Of a DNA stretch of 32,531 bases, positions 7,901-14,962 are shown in pieces (the stretch's first letter is position 1; each line of letters opens with the position of its first letter). This stretch comes from a virus: the IMG/VR virus record IMGVR_UViG_3300025840_000142, positions 1 through 32,531 of that record. The stretch is one strand, 5' to 3'. The position numbers and the translations under genes were made by a program. The notes under the pieces were generated by a model that was not told the DNA's origin, ran no database searches, and was given only the letters and a program-made list of their open reading frames with translations.

Positions 7901-8320
7901 ATGAAAACTTATAAACAGTTTATGTCTGAAGATGCCCCAGGTTCTAAGGTAGGAGTTTCGACTTCTATCAATCAACATGGTGGAACAGATCCATACGACA
8001 TTCAGAACGCAGATGTTCTAAAACGTGTTAATGCTTTTGTTGGTTCTATTGCTGATCGAGAATATCTTATTCCCGAAAATGCAGTAGGTCAACTACGAGG
8101 CTTTATGGAAAGAATTGGTCTGACATTTGATATGCCAGAAGAACTTCCGGAGTCTGGTACAGTTAGTATGCCACTAAAGCGATATGGTGGTGTTTTCGGT
8201 AAAAGTGTAGATACACCTTTTGATGAGTTTGAACGTGAGGATGGCATTGATAAAAGTTTAAATATTCAGATAGAAAGTTTAAGGAATAATTCTTTTAAAG
8301 TATATGCTAAAATAGCATAA
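7901..8320 (+). CDS. virion protein with capsid-targeting-like N-terminus
   Basis: A 139-residue protein whose first residues, MKTYKQFMSEDA, closely resemble the T4 internal-protein capsid-targeting peptide (MKTYQEFIAEA, from memory). MSE followed by D sits where the T4 gp21 protease would cut. The rest is a small soluble alpha/beta protein with a helical middle (LKRVNAFVGSIADREYL) and a C-terminal strand. This suggests a protein carried inside the capsid, although a plain structural role is also possible. It follows the previous stop by one base and abuts the next gene. Confidence 0.7.
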   Translation: MKTYKQFMSEDAPGSKVGVSTSINQHGGTDPYDIQNADVLKRVNAFVGSIADREYLIPENAVGQLRGFMERIGLTFDMPEELPESGTVSMPLKRYGGVFGKSVDTPFDEFEREDGIDKSLNIQIESLRNNSFKVYAKIA

Positions 8321-8689
8321 ATGTTTGAAAAGATAACTTCGGCAAACTGGACAATGTTTGCCATGAAACATTATGATAACCCTCAGTCCGATGGTGAGGA
8401 AGAGTTTCAAGATGATCTCAAGAGATTTAAATATCTCAAAAGATTACTCAAGAAATATCACGAGGGAGGTGACTTGAAAGAAAGGCTGATACTTAATCAC
8501 ATTATTGTTTTGACTAATGTGTTTGGTGTAGAAGCTGCAACAACTTTATTATTGTTTAAAATTGAACCAGAATATTGGTCGGAGTTAAAAACTTTTTTAA
8601 TATATTTGAATATGATAACTTGGCATGAGCCAGCATTAATATCAATACCCTGGGATAAAGAGATATGGAACACTTTACAAAGTATATAG
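8321..8689 (+). CDS. DUF7207-type conserved phage protein
   Basis: A 122-residue protein beginning directly after the previous stop. MFEKITSANWTMFAMKHYDN at the start, LKRFKYLKRLLKKY in the middle and LKERLILNHIIVLTNVFGVE are signatures of a small helical protein conserved in T4-like marine phages (DUF7207 as I recall). It is all-alpha, with no membrane helix although the central part is hydrophobic. Its position next to the following gene is also conserved in relatives. The molecular role is unknown; it is probably involved in head or tail assembly. Confidence 0.75.
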   Translation: MFEKITSANWTMFAMKHYDNPQSDGEEEFQDDLKRFKYLKRLLKKYHEGGDLKERLILNHIIVLTNVFGVEAATTLLLFKIEPEYWSELKTFLIYLNMITWHEPALISIPWDKEIWNTLQSI

Positions 8690-9306
8690 ACGACCATCAT
8701 AAACTTTTAGCTGAAGGTCGAGCTATAGATTTGTTTGTTGCTTATCGTTTCTTGCGAATTCTTACAACGCCTTGGGATGAACAAGATGCATATCAACACG
8801 GTATTATTGATGATAATGGTAAACTGTTAAGAAAAGCAAATGAACTAACGACCGAGGAGGAGAAGAAATCATTTACTCTCCTTCATCGGTTAGTTTTTAA
8901 TCTTAAAAGAATACTCAATAAGATTCCTTTAGTTAGGTCTAAACTCGGAACATATGCTACGGCATTGTTTCTTCTCAAACAAAGTGTAATTACTGATGAT
9001 GAAGAAGCCGATATGATTGAAACAACTTTTAAGAATTGGTTGATCGATAATGGATACGTTGATCCAGAAGAATTAGACGAAGAAGTTATCGGTATTGGTG
9101 AGAAGTTACCAAAAGGCAAATATAAACTTTCTCAAGATATATTTACAGATAAATCAGAAATACAAGGCAATAAGGGAGATGTTGTAGTTGCTTTTTCTGA
9201 TGTCTCACCTACAGACGAAATATTAGGACAAAGTATTTTTAAAGTAGTTCATCAAAAATCTAAAGAAGAAATTTACGTTTCATTAGAGGACTTGGAAGAT
9301 GTCTAA
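8665..9306 (+). CDS. conserved helical phage structural-region protein
   Basis: A 213-residue protein overlapping the previous gene by 25 nt and the next by 8. The N-terminal 130 residues are helical, with AIDLFVAYRFLRILTTPWDE (21-40) and FTLLHRLVFNLKRILNKIP. The C-terminal part (about 145-213) is a small beta domain (KGKYKLSQDIFTDKSEI). I recognise the N-terminal module as conserved in cyanophage-type T4 relatives beside the DUF7207 protein, without an assigned function. The tight overlaps suggest a fixed ratio with its neighbours. Confidence 0.7.
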   Translation: MEHFTKYIDDHHKLLAEGRAIDLFVAYRFLRILTTPWDEQDAYQHGIIDDNGKLLRKANELTTEEEKKSFTLLHRLVFNLKRILNKIPLVRSKLGTYATALFLLKQSVITDDEEADMIETTFKNWLIDNGYVDPEELDEEVIGIGEKLPKGKYKLSQDIFTDKSEIQGNKGDVVVAFSDVSPTDEILGQSIFKVVHQKSKEEIYVSLEDLEDV

Positions 9307-10861
9307 GGACGACAAAAATATAAATATTACAGAACCACCTAAGGATGCAACAGATTCTAAGAAGGTTCAAAGATGGCAGGTTTGGACACAGGGATCAAAA
9401 GATCCTCAAGAAACAAAGAGAAAATTTAAAAACCAAACACCAGGCCAAGTAAGAGATTATAAGCATTTCGTGGCAGCAAGACGCTTCAAAGCATTTGAAC
9501 AGATAGAGTCTGTTCAGATCAAGAATGAAGATGCTCCAGTAAATTCAGTTGCTGGTGGCGGAGTTGACATGGCACCAAATGCAAAAAGTACTTCGGTGTT
9601 TATTAAACGAAGAAAAGTTGATGGTCGTTCAAAGGAGTATAGGGAAGCTGTTCGTCGAATTAAAGAACGACAAGAAAAAATTAATCAAAGAGAAGTGGAG
9701 AAAAAGTTAAGTCAGTTTGGATTGATATCAAATCCATTCATGGAGCAAAAAACAATGAGTAACAAATATCTTGAAACCAAAGAAGGAAGTTTGGAAGATG
9801 CGGTGTTTAAGGCACTAAATCCAAATAAAGACTTAGAAACTTTAAAAATGCCTGAAAAGAAAGAGGAGTTAGAGGAAAAGATTACACCCGATAATTATAA
9901 TCCCGATACTCATACACAAACTGGCGCAAAACAAAAAATTAAACCATCTTTCAATACAAAAACTCATCGACTTATTGTTAAAGACGGTAAAGTAAAAGTC
10001 ATTAGTCGTGCAGAGTGGGAGATGAAACGAAAAGATATGAGAAAGCAGGGTTGGGATCTTGCGGAAGATAACACGAATGATCGATCCGACGATGGTGAAG
10101 GAATGGATAAAGTTCAACCTAAAGCTCTTAAAAAGAAATTTAAAGATCGTAAAGACAAAGATATTGACAATGATGGAGATACAGATTCTTCTGATGAGTA
10201 TCTACATAATAGACGTAAAGCAATCTCAAAAGCAATGGAGTCAAGTCTATCGTTTAAGAAGTTTAGAACTGTAGAGGAAGCTCATGAAGTTGGCACAGAT
10301 GAGTATGCCAAGTATACAAGAGAAATGACTCCAGGAGAAGGTATCACAAATAGTGATGCTAAAAAGGCAGACGTTCTAAAAAAGAAAGAACAAAATCAAC
10401 AACAGAATCAGTTGAATGTTGATGAAAAAAAATTAACTCCTGCAGAGTTAAAGAAGCGTGAAGAAGTTGCTAAAGCTATTGAACGAGATAATCCAGATAT
10501 GCCAATGGATAAAAAGATGGCTATCGCTACAGCTACTGCTAAAAAGGCTGTAGAGGCTATTGATCCAGAGATGCGACGAAAGATGAAAGAACGGGAAAAA
10601 GTAACTCATCAAAGAGATATGGAAGCTTTAAAACGTCGTCACGTTGCAAGAATGAGTCGTCTTTCCGGAAAAAGTGTGGCTTCTGGTCTTACTAAAAATG
10701 AGCAAGTTGAAGAAGATTACGGTCAGAGTGGAGCTTCACAAAGTTCTCCTTTAGCTGCAATTGCAACACACGCCGCCAAAAAGGCAAAAGATAAGTTCAG
10801 AGATATTCTCAAAAAACGTGCAGATAAAACACGAGAAATGGAGAAAAAACTAAACAAGTAA
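9299..10861 (+). CDS. large charged prohead/virion-type protein with EF-hand-like loop
   Basis: A 520-residue, very hydrophilic, Lys/Glu-rich protein with no signal peptide or TM. Visible segments in order: RWQVWTQGSKDPQETKRKF (25-43); a coiled, basic stretch at 100-140; KDKDIDNDGDTDSSDEY (285-301), a DxDxDG calcium-loop-like motif also seen in other marine phage virion proteins; SLSFKKFRTVEEA (316-328), similar to capsid-targeting peptides but internal; NPDMPMDKKMAIATATAKKA (about 395-415); and a C-terminal RADKTREMEKKLNK. The last motif recurs twice in the protein at 26620-27675. It is probably a prohead core, scaffold or internal head protein. It overlaps the previous gene by 8 nt. Confidence 0.75.
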   Translation: MSKDDKNINITEPPKDATDSKKVQRWQVWTQGSKDPQETKRKFKNQTPGQVRDYKHFVAARRFKAFEQIESVQIKNEDAPVNSVAGGGVDMAPNAKSTSVFIKRRKVDGRSKEYREAVRRIKERQEKINQREVEKKLSQFGLISNPFMEQKTMSNKYLETKEGSLEDAVFKALNPNKDLETLKMPEKKEELEEKITPDNYNPDTHTQTGAKQKIKPSFNTKTHRLIVKDGKVKVISRAEWEMKRKDMRKQGWDLAEDNTNDRSDDGEGMDKVQPKALKKKFKDRKDKDIDNDGDTDSSDEYLHNRRKAISKAMESSLSFKKFRTVEEAHEVGTDEYAKYTREMTPGEGITNSDAKKADVLKKKEQNQQQNQLNVDEKKLTPAELKKREEVAKAIERDNPDMPMDKKMAIATATAKKAVEAIDPEMRRKMKEREKVTHQRDMEALKRRHVARMSRLSGKSVASGLTKNEQVEEDYGQSGASQSSPLAAIATHAAKKAKDKFRDILKKRADKTREMEKKLNK

Positions 10862-10878
10862 ATAGGAAATGATGAGAA

Positions 10879-11133
10879 ATGAGTAAAATAATTAAACCTC
10901 TTAGTGCTCCAGTCAATTTAGTTTCTGGCGCAAATACTGTTTCTAGTGCAAGTCTCGTGGCAGTCACAAATGCACATAATGCACCAGAATCAGTTATTGT
11001 AGTAGAAACTGCTGGAGAAATCATGGTTCCTGCAGGAGCAATGGTTTTTATTGAAAAAGAACCTGCACACAATCTTACGGCCGCTGGAGGAACAGGTCCT
11101 GTTTGGGCAACTTCAATAGCATATAAGGCTTAA
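10879..11133 (+). CDS. small beta-rich virion protein
   Basis: An 84-residue protein of beta composition. KPLSAPVNLVSGANTVSSAS is followed by VVETAGEIMVPAGAMVFIEK, then VWATSIAYKA at the end. Short proteins of this pattern are common in T4-like and other marine phages as head-decoration or fibre accessories. It has no signal peptide. The leader GATGAGAAATG gives only a weak ribosome-binding site. The function is inferred from composition and context. Confidence 0.7.
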   Translation: MSKIIKPLSAPVNLVSGANTVSSASLVAVTNAHNAPESVIVVETAGEIMVPAGAMVFIEKEPAHNLTAAGGTGPVWATSIAYKA

Positions 11134-11160
11134 AATTTATACTATAAAATAATTAAATAA

Positions 11161-11176
11161 TGAGGATTATATTATG
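11161..11176 (+). repeat. repeated leader TGAGGATTATATTATG, copy 2
   Basis: An exact 16-base match to 7493-7508, again ending in the ATG of a gene. The preceding bases are TATAAAATAATTAAATAA, which contain an ATTAAATA stretch that may be a weak late promoter. Confidence 0.65.
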
Positions 11177-11641
11177 TTTCAAGTTGTAATTATATTAGTT
11201 TTATTAATGGGAGTAGGTGGATTTGGTGCTTATAGTTGGATAACAAATCTTCAAGCAGAAAATCAAATTCTTCAAGTCAACCAAGAAAAACTTGAGGGTG
11301 CAGTTTCACAGCAGAAAAATGTTATTGAAACGCAGAAACAAGAAGCTGCAGCTATTCAGCAGGCAAATGCTGATTTACGAGATGAACAAGTCAGACTTCG
11401 TAAAGATGCAAAGAATCTTGCAGACAAACTTGGAAAACATGAGTTAGATATTCTAGCACAAAATAAACCAGGATTAGTTACCAAGATTATTAGTAAGGCA
11501 TCAAATAATGAAATGAGATGTTTTGAACTTGCTACAGGTGCAGAACATACTGAGGCTGAGTTGGCAGCAACTAAAAAGTCTCAATCTAATAATGAATGTG
11601 TTGAGTTGGCAAATCCAAACTTCGGTAAGGAGAATTCGTGA
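11174..11641 (+). CDS. i-spanin-like (Rz-type) membrane protein
   Basis: A 155-residue protein with an N-terminal transmembrane anchor (VVIILVLLMGVGGFGAYSW, about 4-22). A long periplasmic coiled coil of Gln, Glu and Asn heptads runs over about residues 27-95, followed by a tail with two cysteines (C117 and C142). This is the architecture of Rz/i-spanins, which bridge inner and outer membranes in the last step of lysis. The next gene, overlapping by TGATG, encodes a lipoprotein, which is the usual o-spanin arrangement. The functional call rests on architecture and gene order rather than sequence identity. A structural coiled-coil protein remains possible. Confidence 0.65.
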   Translation: MFQVVIILVLLMGVGGFGAYSWITNLQAENQILQVNQEKLEGAVSQQKNVIETQKQEAAAIQQANADLRDEQVRLRKDAKNLADKLGKHELDILAQNKPGLVTKIISKASNNEMRCFELATGAEHTEAELAATKKSQSNNECVELANPNFGKENS

Positions 11642-12003
11642 TGAATAAAGTGAGTAAAGTTTTAATAGCTAGTTTAGCTGTTTTGTTTATGGCTGGTTGT
11701 ACTATTACACCAAAAACAAAAAAAGTAGAAGTAGTTGATGTTGCAAATGATAAACTACAACTAAATATTCCTAATCCTGCTCCGTTAGAGTTACGAGAGT
11801 TTGATTGGATTATTATAACAGAAGAAAACGCTGAGCAAATTTGGGAGTTACTGAAAAAGGAAAACGAAGGTGTAGCTCTATTTGCATTACGTCATGGAGA
11901 CTATAAAAATCTTTCACTAAATATAAAAGACATTCGGTCTCAGATTGGCGAGTACGTTTTTATACTAAAAAAATACAGGGAGTATTACGAGGGTGACAAA
12001 TAA
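11641..12003 (+). CDS. lipoprotein, o-spanin-like (Rz1-type)
   Basis: A 120-residue predicted lipoprotein. The signal peptide ends in the lipobox FMAGC with C20 as the acylated residue. I chose the ATG at 11641 over the GTG at 11638 because GGAG at 11629 is then 8 nt away. The mature part begins with a Thr/Lys/Val stretch and a short Pro-containing segment (NIPNPAPLELREFDW), then a compact helical domain (ENAEQIWELLKKENEG, IRSQIGEYVFILKKYREYY). Directly following an i-spanin-like gene, it is the likely outer-membrane partner. At 120 residues it is longer than classical Rz1, so it may have an extra role. Lysis function is inferred. Confidence 0.65.
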   Translation: MNKVSKVLIASLAVLFMAGCTITPKTKKVEVVDVANDKLQLNIPNPAPLELREFDWIIITEENAEQIWELLKKENEGVALFALRHGDYKNLSLNIKDIRSQIGEYVFILKKYREYYEGDK

Positions 12004-12484
12004 AGTTTGGTCGGGCAAATTAGATTGTACTTTCCATGGCAAAATGCACTGGGAACTCAATAAAGAAATTTGGTTTCTATCTAAAGAAGCAAACACACAT
12101 CACGATACTTGGAAAGAAATGGGAGTAAAAATTTCTGAACCTAGAGGTACTGATGGTTATTCTAAAGTGTATGCTCCTAAAGGATATGATACTGACCTAG
12201 CTTCTATTCCACGTTTTGGATGGGTTGCAGTTGCTCCTTGGGATGTTGCCAGACCTGCAATCATCCATGACGTACTTTATGGTGCACTTCGTGATGCACT
12301 TAAAAATAAAACTCACGATATAAAATTAGTAAACGAAATGCGAGCAGCAGCAGATCGAGTGTTCCTAGAAGGGATGCATCATGTAGAACCTGCTGTACCG
12401 ATGTGGAAAGCAAAACCATGTTATTGGTCAGTTCGTCCGTTTGGTCGATTCGCAATTCGTAAAGTAGGGATGTCTCAAACATAA
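11993..12484 (+). CDS. DUF1353 family protein
   Basis: A 163-residue protein starting at a GTG that overlaps the lipoprotein gene by 11 nt. It carries the DUF1353 signature: YAPKGYDTDLASIPRFGWV (about 57-75), then ARPAIIHDVLYGALRD, with conserved Asp, His and Asp residues. From memory, DUF1353 proteins occur mainly in phages and prophages, often near lysis genes. Their activity is not established, though a peptidase-like role has been suggested. There is no signal peptide. Its place between spanin-like genes and a secreted hydrolase-like gene supports an envelope or lysis association. Confidence 0.8.
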   Translation: MTNKVWSGKLDCTFHGKMHWELNKEIWFLSKEANTHHDTWKEMGVKISEPRGTDGYSKVYAPKGYDTDLASIPRFGWVAVAPWDVARPAIIHDVLYGALRDALKNKTHDIKLVNEMRAAADRVFLEGMHHVEPAVPMWKAKPCYWSVRPFGRFAIRKVGMSQT

Positions 12485-12720
12485 TGGGTATCTTTGCTTG
12501 GATGCTGATTAGAACAATTCTATTCAGTATAGTCGGAAACAGTGTCTATAAGTGGTTTAGTAAAACCAAAATGGGCATATGGTTTGATAACAAAATGCAG
12601 AAGATTATGAGTACTGTGACTAAAAAAGTTGAAACCTTGGAGATTCAAGATGATAACGAAAATGGCCACAGTGCTCCTCGCCGCACTACTAAGCTTCGTA
12701 AGCCTAAACGTAAACAGTAG
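12484..12720 (+). CDS. small N-terminally anchored membrane protein
   Basis: A 78-residue protein starting in a TAATG overlap. Residues 3-23 are hydrophobic (IFAWMLIRTILFSIVGNSVY). The rest is basic, ending in TTKLRKPKRKQ, which would stay in the cytoplasm. Its last 71 bases overlap the signal-peptide region of the next gene in another frame. That is a long overlap even for this compact genome. The function is unknown; a holin-like or chaperone-like membrane role is possible. Confidence 0.55.
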   Translation: MGIFAWMLIRTILFSIVGNSVYKWFSKTKMGIWFDNKMQKIMSTVTKKVETLEIQDDNENGHSAPRRTTKLRKPKRKQ

Positions 12721-13759
12721 CGATTACGATAAAAATTATTCACTGCACGGTTCTCGTGCAAGTTTTCTCATGAACGATAGTCGGTGGATGACTCTCGGAT
12801 TTTTGCATGAAGATGCAGCAAAGAACGAGATGATGAACGCTGCTCTCGCTAACGGAGATACTCACTTTTATATTTACTCTCGCAATGGGGGTGATAATGG
12901 TGGTAGTATGGATCTGAGATACATTGAACCCAAAGCAGATTGGGAAGCACAGATTCAAAAAATCATTGATCGTGGATTGAAACCTGTTATGTGGTTGACT
13001 CCTGATGATTCTCCTCAACTCATCGGTGGAATGGACACACAGAAGAATCACATGACGGAGATGGTTCGTCGATTCGATAAACAAGTAAGTGCTTATGTTG
13101 TCTGTCTGGAGTGCGATGAGTACTGGTCTGCTGAAACCGTTAATAAGTTAGTTGCTCATGTAAAGAGTCAGACAAATAAACCTGTTGCAGTTCATCTTAC
13201 TTCTGGTATTGGCGGACACAAGGGTAACCTTAACTACTATAAAGGAGCTGACTATGTTTTCCTTCAATTTGGATGGGACAAAACTCCAGAACAAATGAAG
13301 GCTATGGTAAAGGAAGCAATGAAGGTAACTGGTCTTCCCGTTATCGCTTCTGAGTATGCCTTAGAAAGTCGAACTGCTGCTGCTAGAGCTTTAGGAGATG
13401 CTGCTTGTGCAGCTGGTGCTGTGGGAACTGGTAATGGTCGTAGTGTTACCTTTTGCGGAGAAGAACTTGTACCACCAAAGAAGAAAGATAAAACAGAAGA
13501 ATATCTTATGATAGGTGGCGCAGTTGTTGGTGCTGCAGTGTTAGCTTATGGAGTGTATTGGTTCAATCAAAACTATGACATTAATCTTGGTTTTAATTTT
13601 AACATAACAGATGATATGCAAAGCATCGGCCTAACTAAAGATTTTAATTTGTTTGAAAAGAATGATACATCATTAAATTTCGGAATAGAATTAGGACAAA
13701 CTTTTTCCGAAGAAAAGAACTATAGTCAAGTTTTGTTTACGTTAAAGGGTACTTTTTAG
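12650..13759 (+). CDS. secreted TIM-barrel protein resembling a glycoside hydrolase
   Basis: A 369-residue protein starting at the ATG at 12650, with GGAG 7 nt upstream, giving a clean signal peptide (residues 1-23, ATVLLAALLSFVSL core). Residues 30-240 read as a (beta/alpha) barrel: GDTHFYIYSRN, LKPVMWLTPDD, VSAYVVCLECDEYW, PVAVHLTSG, ADYVFLQFGW, LPVIASEYALES. Glutamates E154/E157 after one strand and E235 near the last fit the acid/base and nucleophile positions of clan-A retaining glycosidases. A TM helix follows (about 286-304), then about 60 residues of amphipathic beta strands (INLGFNFNITDDM, LNFGIELGQTF), perhaps an outer-membrane-associating tail. The substrate is unknown. It may trim host surface glycans or peptidoglycan strands. 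A late-promoter-like motif overlaps its stop. Confidence 0.6.
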   Translation: MITKMATVLLAALLSFVSLNVNSSDYDKNYSLHGSRASFLMNDSRWMTLGFLHEDAAKNEMMNAALANGDTHFYIYSRNGGDNGGSMDLRYIEPKADWEAQIQKIIDRGLKPVMWLTPDDSPQLIGGMDTQKNHMTEMVRRFDKQVSAYVVCLECDEYWSAETVNKLVAHVKSQTNKPVAVHLTSGIGGHKGNLNYYKGADYVFLQFGWDKTPEQMKAMVKEAMKVTGLPVIASEYALESRTAAARALGDAACAAGAVGTGNGRSVTFCGEELVPPKKKDKTEEYLMIGGAVVGAAVLAYGVYWFNQNYDINLGFNFNITDDMQSIGLTKDFNLFEKNDTSLNFGIELGQTFSEEKNYSQVLFTLKGTF

Positions 13760-13766
13760 ATAAATA
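13759..13766 (+). promoter_or_regulatory. late-promoter-like motif GATAAATA
   Basis: This one-mismatch match to TATAAATA overlaps the TAG of the hydrolase-like gene and ends 5 bases before the GTG at 13772. It is the only late-type motif at a gene junction ahead of the 7-kb gapless array that ends at 20810. Confidence 0.5.
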
Positions 13767-13771
13767 ATTCT

Positions 13772-13981
13772 GTGAAAAATATATTTACCGAACACCCAGA
13801 AAGTGTTGGGGAGACATATCTAACGCATATGATTAGTGCTTTGAGATATGCGCTCACGTTTTTAGTTTTATTTTTTATTGTTTTTATCCATGCGGTATTG
13901 CCTTTTTTCTTTATGAATACAGCGAGCAATGTTGTGAATGAGCTGAATAGACATATGAGGGGAAAAAAAGGAGATGAATAG
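13772..13981 (+). CDS. DUF6356 family membrane protein
   Basis: A 69-residue protein starting with GTG, so that the family's usual opening is kept: FTEHPESVGETYLTHM (5-20), a DUF6356 hallmark. A long hydrophobic helix follows (LTFLVLFFIVFIHAVLPFFF, 28-47) and a polar end (NELNRHMRGKKGDE). In bacteria, particularly alphaproteobacteria, DUF6356 proteins are small membrane proteins of unknown function. The phage copy suggests acquisition from a host of that kind. No ribosome-binding site is visible upstream. It is the first gene of the array leading into the curli cluster. Confidence 0.75.
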   Translation: MKNIFTEHPESVGETYLTHMISALRYALTFLVLFFIVFIHAVLPFFFMNTASNVVNELNRHMRGKKGDE

Positions 13982-13984
13982 TGC

Positions 13985-14275
13985 ATGGATCCGACTACAG
14001 ATACCTTAGCTACATTTCTTGAACTAGGGTTTGCCGCAGCAGGTACACTTGCTGGCGGTTTCTTTATTGTACTTTTATTGAAGTACATCCTAGAGTCCGT
14101 TGTGGGTCAAGTAAACTCACTACACGGAATGATATCAGCTTTAGATAATCGTGTTAAGACGATGAATAACGAGGTTGTTCGTATAGACACCTTGATAAGC
14201 ACGGTCGTGGGTGTTAAACCAGATTTGGATAGAATTGCTCGTGCTGATGGCCAAAAAGATGCGAGGAAAGATTAA
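13985..14275 (+). CDS. small TM plus coiled-coil protein, paralogue of 14675-14962
   Basis: A 96-residue protein with a hydrophobic segment at about 12-33 (LGFAAAGTLAGGFFIVLLLKY), then a helix with regular heptads (LDNRVKTMNNEVVRIDTLI) and a charged tail. It aligns with the protein at 14675: both have a KY after the TM and an (L/I)DxR(V/I)xxxxN(E/D)(V/L)(V/I)R(I/L)D pattern. Such proteins are often called holin-like or YvrJ/BhlA-like in phages, but neither assignment is firm. The stop overlaps the next start as TAATG. Confidence 0.6.
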   Translation: MDPTTDTLATFLELGFAAAGTLAGGFFIVLLLKYILESVVGQVNSLHGMISALDNRVKTMNNEVVRIDTLISTVVGVKPDLDRIARADGQKDARKD

Positions 14276-14472
14276 TGAGGTGGATAGATTATTATATAGA
14301 TCAAGCTCCAGATGGTAGTATAAAGATCATCGGAGAAACTCCAAACGAAGTAATGGAAAAGGGAAAATATTCATTATATAAACCAGGTGATAGATTTGTT
14401 GTTAGTGATGATGGTTGGCTTGTAAAGATACAAGACGAACAAGAGAGAAATCTATGTCACAACATTGGATGA
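14275..14472 (+). CDS. small phage protein of unknown function
   Basis: A 65-residue protein of mixed composition (RWIDYYIDQAPDGSIKI, YKPGDRFVVSDDGWLVKI). It is probably a small beta fold, with no TM and no cysteine cluster. It overlaps the previous gene by one base (TAATG) and the SWIM gene by 19 nt. No family was recognised. Confidence 0.55.
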   Translation: MRWIDYYIDQAPDGSIKIIGETPNEVMEKGKYSLYKPGDRFVVSDDGWLVKIQDEQERNLCHNIG

Positions 14473-14675
14473 TTATGGATGAGACTGGTGGCAACTACTA
14501 TAGTGTAGAATATAGTGCAGGTAGATATAGTTGCAGCTGTGCTCACTGGCAAAGTAAAAATGACAGATTTAGTTATAGACTGTCTCCTGGTCCATGTAAA
14601 CATATAAATGCAGTTAGTGGTGCTAAAGTTTCTGTAAGACAAAGAAAGTATGGTCATATAGTGAGATTGAGGTAA
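14454..14675 (+). CDS. minimal SWIM zinc-finger protein
   Basis: A 73-residue protein, starting at the ATG at 14454. The longer TTG-initiated reading has no ribosome-binding site. It consists almost entirely of a SWIM zinc finger. The CxC is C27-S-C29 and the CxH is C48-K-H50, separated by 18 residues that include AHWQSKNDRF and PGP. SWIM domains bind DNA or proteins in Rad51-associated factors, transposases and SWI/SNF proteins. A standalone domain is unusual. Its neighbours are membrane proteins, so the context gives no clear job; a regulator or an inhibitor of a host factor is possible. Confidence 0.75.
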   Translation: MSQHWMIMDETGGNYYSVEYSAGRYSCSCAHWQSKNDRFSYRLSPGPCKHINAVSGAKVSVRQRKYGHIVRLR

Positions 14676-14962
14676 TGGAAATTGTACAGTTAGTAAATCA
14701 ATATGGATTACCTATTGTTGTTGCTGGCGGTATGGGTTACTTTATATACTTTATTTGGAAATATGTAACAACAGAAATAAAACCAAAACTTGGAGAGGCC
14801 ACCACAGTTTTAATCGCATTGATTGACCGCATTAGAATGTTGGATAACGATCTTATTCGTTTGGATCAAAAGTTAAATATATTCATTGAAATGGATGAAG
14901 AATTGCAAAAAAGAAAAAGAGAAGAACATGACTTTAAAGAACACAAAAACAAAACCAATTAA
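14675..14962 (+). CDS. small TM plus coiled-coil protein, paralogue of 13985-14275
   Basis: A 95-residue protein starting in a TAATG overlap. VNQYGLPIVVAGGMGYFIYF (7-26) is a membrane helix. A long charged helix follows (IALIDRIRMLDNDLIRLDQ) and a Lys/Glu-rich tail (KKRKREEHDFKEHKN). The motif after the helix matches the protein encoded at 13985, suggesting a duplicated gene with two single-copy genes in between. YvrJ-like or holin-like is possible. It overlaps csgF by 35 nt. Confidence 0.6.
   Translation: MEIVQLVNQYGLPIVVAGGMGYFIYFIWKYVTTEIKPKLGEATTVLIALIDRIRMLDNDLIRLDQKLNIFIEMDEELQKRKREEHDFKEHKNKTN

Noticed and set aside
9319-9326. Exact T4 late consensus TATAAATA near the start of the 9299 gene
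   Set aside because: It lies inside a coding region, encodes conserved-looking residues and is 1.5 kb from the next start, so it is probably chance in AT-rich sequence.
9870-10300. Alternative frame (about 71 codons at 10059) inside the large charged protein
   Set aside because: Lys/Ile/Met-rich shadow with no ribosome-binding site; the host frame carries the EF-hand-like motif.
12740-13084. Reverse-strand open frame of 114 codons inside the barrel-protein gene
   Set aside because: It is the shadow of a well-supported + strand gene. It has no ribosome-binding site and Ile/His-rich shadow composition, and no supported gene in the window is on the - strand.
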